Below, piece by piece: positions 57,605-64,000 of a stretch of 64,000 bases of DNA. The notes beneath the pieces were generated by a model, which saw only the letters and a list, made by a program, of their open reading frames with translations, made no database searches and was not told the DNA's origin. This DNA is from Rhizosaccharibacter radicis (GTDB taxonomy: Bacteria; Pseudomonadota; Alphaproteobacteria; Acetobacterales; Acetobacteraceae), in contig JAMZEJ010000003.1 in NCBI GenBank assembly GCA_024508355.1, positions 372,001-436,000 of the forward strand. The letters run 5' to 3'. The first letter of the stretch is position 1; the number at the start of each line of letters is the position of its first letter. A program made the position numbers and the translations under genes.

Positions 57605-58165
57605 TCAGGGTTCGAGGGTCTGGTCCGCGCTCGTGCCCATCTCGAACACCACCACGCGCTGCCCGGCATGGGCGAAGAACAGCGAGCACGGCACCAGCGC
57701 CCCGTCCGTCACCGGAACGCGCGCGCCGGCCAGGGCGATCTGCGCGGTGACGGGCGTGGCCGGCCTGCCGCGGAGCGCGGCCGGGATGTCGAGCCCGTTC
57801 TGGCGGGTGTGGTCCGGGTTGGCGGCTTCCTCCTGCCGTGCCGCCGCCTGCTGGTCGAGCGTCGGCGACATGGTGCGGTCGTGCAGGCTGCCGTTGAGCA
57901 GGGTGACGCTGTCGGCGTTCGGGCATGACAGGTTGATCAGCCGGTCCGGGAGGCCGCCGAAATTCGTGATCAGGGTGCTCATGCGGGCGGAATGCCGGTT
58001 CTCGTCGCCGGTAGCGGCGCTGGGGCCGACCTGCACCGGTCCCGCCACCTGGGACAGCGCCCGCGCGGCCATCGGCGCGGCGAGCAGCCCGGTCCCGGCC
58101 AGCATCCCGGCCAGCATCGCGGACATCAGGCCGGCGCGGGTCCGGCGGCGTTCAGGCAAGCTCAT
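57605..58165 (-). CDS. Exported protein, possibly PCu(A)C-like
   Basis: 186 residues. A basic N-terminus and hydrophobic stretch (about 12-36, ending ARALS) form a signal peptide. The mature part contains ARMSTLITNFGGLPDRLINLSCPNADSV, which recalls the beta strands of PCu(A)C copper chaperones. The usual Met/His copper ligands (HxnMx21HxM) are not clearly present, so function is unknown. The start overlaps the end of thpR by 14 bases; cobB follows 25 bases after its stop. Confidence 0.6.
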   Translation of the reverse strand: MSLPERRRTRAGLMSAMLAGMLAGTGLLAAPMAARALSQVAGPVQVGPSAATGDENRHSARMSTLITNFGGLPDRLINLSCPNADSVTLLNGSLHDRTMSPTLDQQAAARQEEAANPDHTRQNGLDIPAALRGRPATPVTAQIALAGARVPVTDGALVPCSLFFAHAGQRVVVFEMGTSADQTLEP

Positions 58166-58685
58166 AATCGACCTCCGCTGTGTAGACTGGCTGCTCCTTG
58201 CCGAGCTGCGAACTGAACAAGGTGAAGCTGGTCACCGGAACGGCGTCGCTGCGCAGGAGGTTGTGCCCCTGCACCCAACGCGCTAGGGCCGCCTCGGATA
58301 CGCCGTCCACCCGCGCCAGCGAGATATGGGGCTGGAAGCGCCGCTTCTCGCCAGGAAGCCCGATCCGGCGCAGCGCGGTCTCGATCTTGTTCTGCAGGTG
58401 GTCCAGCTGTTCCGACCGGGCGACGCCGGCCCACAGCGCGCTGGGCCGGCCGTTGCGGTCGAACACGCCCACCCCGCTCAGCGCCAGGGTGAAGGGCCGC
58501 ACCTTCACCGCCGCCAGGGCCGCGTCGACCTCGTCGGCGACGTAGGGCGGTACCTCGCCCACGAACCGGAGCGTCAGATGGTGGTTCTCGGGCGGAACCC
58601 AGCGCGCGCCGCTCAGGCTGTTCAGCAGCCCGCCGAGCGTCTCGCGCAGCGGCCAGGGCAGGTCGAGCGCCACGAACAGCCTCAT
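58152..58685 (-). CDS. thpR: RNA 2',3'-cyclic phosphodiesterase ThpR
   Basis: Two-histidine phosphoesterase (formerly 2'-5' RNA ligase LigT). 177 residues with the two catalytic motifs H36-LTL and H120-ISL. MRLFVALDLP at the N-terminus and LRFVGEVPP after the first motif are typical. It acts on RNA ends; its cellular role is unclear. The start overlaps the tesA stop as ATGA. Confidence 0.94.
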   Translation of the reverse strand: MRLFVALDLPWPLRETLGGLLNSLSGARWVPPENHHLTLRFVGEVPPYVADEVDAALAAVKVRPFTLALSGVGVFDRNGRPSALWAGVARSEQLDHLQNKIETALRRIGLPGEKRRFQPHISLARVDGVSEAALARWVQGHNLLRSDAVPVTSFTLFSSQLGKEQPVYTAEVDYELA

Positions 58686-59479
58686 CGAGACCGGCTCCCC
58701 CCGGCCGTTGCCGGGGCCGTGGTCGCACCGCCAGCGGGCGTGCCGCCCGTGCCTTCCGGGAGCCGGCGGGCGAGGGCGGCCAGCCGCAGCACCAGCGGCG
58801 TGATCCGCGCCACCACCGCCCGGACGCCGGCGGCGTTGGGATGGATGTGGTCGTTCTGCGCCAGTTCCGGCCGCCCGACCAACCCTTCCAGGAAGAACGG
58901 ATCGTAGATCAGCAGCGGGTCGTTCGCGTGCGCCCGCGCGATGTGGCTGAACACCGCCTTGAAGCTGTCGCCGTAGCTCTGCCCCATGTTGGGCGGCGCG
59001 ATCATTCCGCTCAGCAGCACCGGGATCCGGTCCCGCTCGAAGCGGTCGATGATCGCCGACAGGTTGGCCTCGGTCACCCCGGGATCGGTGCCGCGCAGGG
59101 CGTCGTTGCCGCCCAGCTCCACGATCGCCGCGTCCGGCTTGTCCGCCAGCGCCCAGTCCAGCCGGGCCCTGGCCCCCGTGGTGGTGTCGCCGGACACGCC
59201 GCCATCGAGCAGCGTCACCCCGGCATGCCGCTCGTCCAGCGCCCCCTGGAGACGGGCCACGAAACCGTCGGCGTGCGGCAGCCCGAAGCCGGCCGTCAGG
59301 GAGTCCCCGAACGCCAGGATGCGGATCGGCCGATCGCCGGCGGCCGCGCCCGAACGGGGAAACAGCAGCACCACCGCGGCCAGGATCGCCAGCATGGTGC
59401 CGATCCTGGTCGGTCGCCGCGGGGCTGCCCGGTGGGTGCCGTGCACGGCGGCCCGGTGGCCGACCACCGGATGGGGCAT
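58682..59479 (-). CDS. tesA: Arylesterase / thioesterase TesA (GDSL/SGNH family)
   Basis: Periplasmic SGNH hydrolase with esterase, thioesterase and lysophospholipase activity in relatives. Motifs: block I FGDSLTAGFGLP (S60 nucleophile), block II glycine in GGVSGDTTTGA, block III GGNDALRG, and block V DHIHPNAAG with Asp and His. A hydrophobic signal (LAILAAVVLLFPRSGAAAG) precedes the domain. I chose 59479; the ATG at 59395 would give a shorter and more typical signal peptide. It is divergent from ybbA-ybbP, the same arrangement as in E. coli. Confidence 0.93.
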   Translation of the reverse strand: MPHPVVGHRAAVHGTHRAAPRRPTRIGTMLAILAAVVLLFPRSGAAAGDRPIRILAFGDSLTAGFGLPHADGFVARLQGALDERHAGVTLLDGGVSGDTTTGARARLDWALADKPDAAIVELGGNDALRGTDPGVTEANLSAIIDRFERDRIPVLLSGMIAPPNMGQSYGDSFKAVFSHIARAHANDPLLIYDPFFLEGLVGRPELAQNDHIHPNAAGVRAVVARITPLVLRLAALARRLPEGTGGTPAGGATTAPATAGGSRSR

Positions 59480-59906
59480 GGCGCCGGAGGGGAGGCCGGC
59501 GAGGCCGCCGGCTCCCGCTGGCGCGCGGCGCGCCCACCTCGCGGCCAGCCATCCGGGGCGCCGATCTCGCCGCGGCGGCCTTGCCCATCCCGCGGTCCGG
59601 GCCGTCAGGACGAAGCGGGACATGTCGTCCGGCTGGCCGATCCCGCCCGGGGAGGACGTCAAGCTCGCCGACCCGAACAGCCGGTGCCGGGCCGGGCGCG
59701 ACAGCTCCGGGCACTGGTCGCGGGCGGAGCCGTGGCGGTCCGGCGTGCCGGCACCGCTCGCGGAGCCTTCTTCCACGTTCCGGCGGAACCACCGGAGGGC
59801 GCCGGACGGGAGAGGCGATATCGATGCGACCGACGCCGTTGCCCGCCGTTGCAGGCGACGCCACATCACGAGCGCGGCACGGCGCGGGGGGATCGAAGGG
59901 GCGCTC
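59480..59906. other. Divergent intergenic region between tesA and ybbA
   Basis: About 430 bases. Both frames stay open through it, but the translations are Arg/Pro-rich and look non-coding. Promoters for tesA and ybbA are expected here; no clear -35/-10 pair was found. Confidence 0.4.
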
Positions 59907-60709
<803 letters not shown>

Positions 60710-60713
<4 letters not shown>

Positions 60714-63490
60714 GCTCCTCCTCGCGCGACGGCGCCGCGAGGTCAGCCGCCGGGACCGGCTTTCCCTTGCTGCTGCGCCTGGCCTTCCGCGACCTGCGGG
60801 GTGGCCGGATCGGGCTCGGGCTGGTGGTGCTGTGCCTCCTGGTGGGGGTGGCGGCCATCGCCGGGGTGGGCGGCCTGCGGAACGCCCTGCGCGACGGCAT
60901 CGCGGGGCAGCGCCGCGCGATCCTGGGCGGCGACCTGTCGGTGGACAGCACGGACCCCTTGCCGCCCGAAATCGGTCAGGCGCTGCGCGACCGGGGCTTT
61001 CGCACCACCGAGCTCGTGCGGCTGCGCTCCATGCTGTTCGCGCCCGACGGCGGCCGGATGCTGGTGGAGGTGAAGGCGGTCGATCCGGCCTATCCGCTGG
61101 TCGGCGCGTTGTCGCTGCTGCCGGCGATGCCCTTGTCGCGCGCGCTGGAACCGCGATCGGCCACGCCCGGACCCGCTTCCCTGGCGCCCCAGGGTGGCAG
61201 CAGGGATCCGGCCGACGGACTCGGATCATCCGGCGGCCGATCGCCGTCGGCCGCCACCCCGCCGGCCGGGAGCGATGCCACGGACGACGCGCGAAAGACG
61301 GTCGGCGCCCTCGGACCCAAAGTGGAACAAGGGGAACAGCTCCCCTGCCTGGTCGCGGAGCCCCTGATCCTGGACCGGCTGCATCTCCGGGTGGGCGACG
61401 TGGTGCGGATCGGCGAGCAGCGCTTCCGGCTGTCGGCGGCCCTGGCGGCGCAACCGGACGGGGTGGGGGTCGCTGCCCTCGCGCCGGCGGTGGTGTTGTC
61501 GCGCGCGGTGCTGGAAGGAACGCGGCTGCTCGCCCCCGGGGCGCTGGCGACCTTCGCGGTGCGGGGCGCGCTGCCCGATGGCGCCGGGATGGACGACCTC
61601 CGCCGCGAGCGGGAAGCGCGAGCCGCGGCCGGGATGCTGCAGAACCGGTTTCCCGGGCAGGGACTGCGCCTTCGCGACGTGAGGGACGCGGACCCCGGGC
61701 TCGAACGCACCATCGACCAGCTCGGCTCTTTCATGACCCTGATCGGGTTGAGCGCGCTGCTGCTCGGCGGCGTCGGGGTCGGGGCCGGGGTGTCGTCCTG
61801 GCTGGAATCACGCCGCCGCACGGTGGCGGTGCTGCGCTGCCTGGGCGCGCCGGGCCGGATCGCGGTCGGCGTGCCGATGCTGCAGGTGGTGGGGCTTTGC
61901 GGGATCGGCATCTGCCTCGGCGGCGTGCTGGGCGCTTCGCTGCCGCCGCTGCTGTTGCGGTGGTTCGGCTCGCTCCTGCCGCTGCCCCCTGCGGCGCCGG
62001 CGGGATGGGTGCTGGTTCGGCCGGTGCTGCTGGCCATGCTGTTCGGGGCGCTCGCCGCAGCCTGCTTCATCCTGCCGCCCCTGATGCGGGCGAGCCGCCG
62101 CTCACCGCTGCTGTTGTTCCGCGACCAGCCGGCAACACGGACGAGGGGGGAGGCGCTGGCGGACGGTCTGGCCGGGCTGGTGCCGGCATCGCTGCTGGTG
62201 GCGCTCGCGGTGGCCACCTCGCCGGAGCCCCGGTTCGCCGCCGGGTTCTGCGTCGCCGTGCTGCTGGTGCTGGGCACCTTCCGCGCGGCCGGGGGCCTGT
62301 TGTCGGTGGCGGCCGGCTGGGTGTCGCCGCGAGCCGGCCCGGTCTGGCTGCGGCTGGGGCTGGCGGCGCTGCATCGTCCGGGCTCGGTTTCGGGCCGGCT
62401 GCTGCTGAGCTTCGGCGCGGGGCTCACCGTGCTCGCCACCCTGGCGCTGGTGGAGCGGAGCATCCGGGCCGAATTGCTGGACCAGCTCCCGCGCGGCGCG
62501 CCGTCCTTCTATTTCATCGATCTGCAGCCGGACGAGCTCGACCGGTTCGATGCCATCGTCCGCGCGACGCCGGGCACGGGCGAGCTGCGCCAGATGCCGA
62601 GCCTCAGGGCGCGGGTGGTGTCAGTGGACGGCGTGCCGGCCGCCTCGGTGAAGGCGACCCCCGACACCGCCTGGGCGCTGCGCGGCGACCGGGGTCTCAC
62701 CATCGCTCCGGAAGCGCCGGCCGGCACGCATCTGGTCGCCGGCGGCTGGTGGCCGCGCGGTTACGACGGGCCGCCGCTGCTGTCGGTCGACGCGCATATC
62801 GCCGCCGGATGGGGGGTGCATGTCGGCTCCCACATCGCGCTGAGCGTGCTGGGGCGCGAGATCGGCTTTCGCGTCGAAAGCCTGCGCGACGTGCAATGGC
62901 GCTCGCTGCAGATGAACTTCGCGTTCGTGGCGTCGCCCGGGCTGCTGTCGGCCGCGCCGCACGGCATGATCGCGACGGTGGCGACCAGCAAGGCGCCCCA
63001 GACGGACGCGGCGCTGCTGCAGGCGGTGACCGACGCGCTTCCCAACGTGACCGGGATCCGGGTCGCCGACGTGCTCGACGAGCTGTCGCGGCTCGTGCAC
63101 CGGATGGCGCTCGCCTTGTCGGTGATGGGGGGCGTGGCGCTGCTGTCCGGCGCGCTCGTGCTGGCGACGGTGCTCGCCGCCGACCAGCGCCGCCGGGTGC
63201 GGGAAGCGGCGATCCTGCGCTGCCTCGGCGCCACCGGGCCGCAACTGCGCCGGGTGTGGCTGGCGGAGTTCGCGCTGCTGGGCTGCTGCTGCGGCCTGAT
63301 CGCGGCCGCGGCTGGCGCCGCGCTGTGCTTCGTGGTGATGCGCGTCGCCCTGCAGACGCCGTGGCGACTCGAAGGGGTGGCGCTGGCGGCGACCATCTGC
63401 GGCGCGGTGGCGATCATGTTGTTGTCGGGGCTTCTGGCGCTGCGGCCGGCCCTCAGGGCCCGTCCCGCGTCGCTGCTCCGGCGGGCATGA
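60710..63490 (+). CDS. ybbP: FtsX-like ABC permease (YbbP)
   Basis: Partner permease of YbbA. 926 residues with two FtsX/MacB-type units. The first helix (LGLVVLCLLVGVAAIAGVGGL) is followed by a large periplasmic domain. A central helix bundle contains RRTVAVLRCLGAPGRIAVGV, and a C-terminal bundle has REAAILRCLGATGPQLRRVWLAEFALLG, the conserved coupling-helix motif in both copies. Residues about 145-210 form a Pro/Gly/Ser/Asp-rich low-complexity insert in the first periplasmic domain. Translationally coupled to ybbA. Confidence 0.93.
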
Positions 63491-63597
63491 CGGCGCTCGG
63501 CCCGGATGACCGCCCGATTGCTTTCATGTCAGGCTGTTGCTGGGCGACCGGCCATTCTTGACCTGTCCGCGGGAACCTCCAACATACATGGCACGGC

Positions 63598-63617
63598 AGC
63601 GGGAGTTCGTTCCCGCT
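63598..63617 (+). other. Small inverted repeat before the Bax-inhibitor-1 gene
   Basis: agcggga / tcccgct with a 6-base loop, 5 bases before the ATG at 63622. It could form a hairpin in the 5' leader that affects translation start, or be an operator. A TTGACC box lies at 63558-63563. Confidence 0.35.
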
Positions 63618-63621
63618 TCCC

Positions 63622-64000
63622 ATGAGCAACGGGATCACCATGGCGTTCAGCCCCGACTACCGCACAACCGCTCGCGCCGGCGTCGGCGCCCAGGCCGGGA
63701 TCGTGGATGCCGGACTGCGCGCCTACATGCTGCGCGTCTACAACTGGATGACCTCCGGCCTGGTGCTGACCGGGATCGTGGCCTACGGCATCGCCCACAG
63801 CTCGCTGCGCGACCTGTTCTGGCATTTCGCCGCCACGCCCTACGGCACCATGACGCTGCGCCCGACCGGGCTCGGCATCCTCGCCATCTTCGCGCCGCTC
63901 GCCTTCGTGCTGGTGCTGAGCTTCGGCGTGAACCGGCTGTCGCGACAGGCGGCGCAGGGCCTGTTCTGGGCCTTCTGCGTCGCGATGGGCGCCAGCCTGA
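63622..64000 (+). CDS. Bax inhibitor-1 / YccA family membrane protein, 5' part
   Basis: The gene runs off the window end; 126 codons are visible. The N-terminus AGIVDAGLRAYMLRVYNWMTSGLVLTG, then GIVAYGIAHS and GLGILAIFAPLAFVLVLSFGV, with two to three membrane helices, match the BI-1 family (YccA/YbhL). Relatives modulate FtsH or act as calcium-leak channels. Start at 63622 or the in-frame ATG at 63640. Confidence 0.9.
   Translation, partial: MSNGITMAFSPDYRTTARAGVGAQAGIVDAGLRAYMLRVYNWMTSGLVLTGIVAYGIAHSSLRDLFWHFAATPYGTMTLRPTGLGILAIFAPLAFVLVLSFGVNRLSRQAAQGLFWAFCVAMGASL

Overview
The window is very GC-rich (about 70% by eye) and densely coding. It looks like the chromosome of an aerobic alphaproteobacterium, most likely Rhodospirillales/Acetobacteraceae. 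The reasons are family content and order: tol-pal cpoB-tilS-ftsH-folP-glmM, SecB with a Tim44-like protein and MltA, the Cys-poor form of L36, a Usg protein beside a DUF4169 protein, CIRCE-controlled groESL, class I lysyl-tRNA synthetase, an Fe-S bacterial photolyase, and bc1-type petBC. This taxonomic call is an inference from gene families; there is no rRNA or tRNA gene in the window.

Layout. 0-9.7 kb: cell envelope and cofactor genes on the plus strand (cpoB end, tilS, ftsH, folP, glmM, thiD, rpmJ, a TPR protein). 9.8-16.9 kb: gpsA, rlmJ and tsaD on the minus strand, divergent from hemC-hemD; then secB and a histidine phosphatase on the minus strand. 17-26.1 kb: a Tim44-like protein, mltA, an orphan beta-class DNA methyltransferase, and a complete tripartite RND efflux operon. 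26-30.8 kb: an ArnT/GT39-like membrane glycosyltransferase whose 3' end overlaps the RND gene, an Smr protein tightly coupled to an Fe-S photolyase, and a membrane-anchored Mrr-like nuclease. 30.8-32.4 kb is the largest stretch without a convincing gene. 32.4-37.2 kb: a TctC-like binding protein, hemF and a large secreted subtilase with a glycine-rich RTX-like tail. 37.5-42.5 kb: petB-petC-mtnP (no Rieske gene beside them) and several small genes. 42.6-44.9 kb: groESL with two CIRCE operators. 45-51.2 kb: a DeoR/MFS pair, a cold-shock protein, a TerB-like protein and a DinG-type helicase. 51.4-55.2 kb: lysK followed by a C-terminally shortened MprF. 55.2-59.5 kb: a minus-strand run tesA-thpR-exported protein-cobB-UDG-deoxyribosyltransferase with overlapping junctions, ending in a frameshifted small gene. 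59.9-63.5 kb: ybbA-ybbP, divergent from tesA. The window ends inside a Bax-inhibitor-1 family gene.

How the genes work together. HemC, HemD and the oxygen-dependent HemF serve heme synthesis, which supplies the cytochrome b and c1 encoded here. FtsH, GroESL, SecB, CspA and the secreted protease handle protein quality and export. TilS, TsaD, RlmJ, LysK, L36 and Smr relate to translation. The 55-59 kb run groups enzymes acting on nucleotides, NAD and uracil in DNA. No insertion sequence, prophage, CRISPR array or tRNA was recognised. The most unusual points are the subtilase without a visible HGT histidine motif, the truncated MprF beside lysK, petBC without petA, the frameshifted gene at 55.2-55.6 kb, and the two CIRCE copies flanking one promoter.
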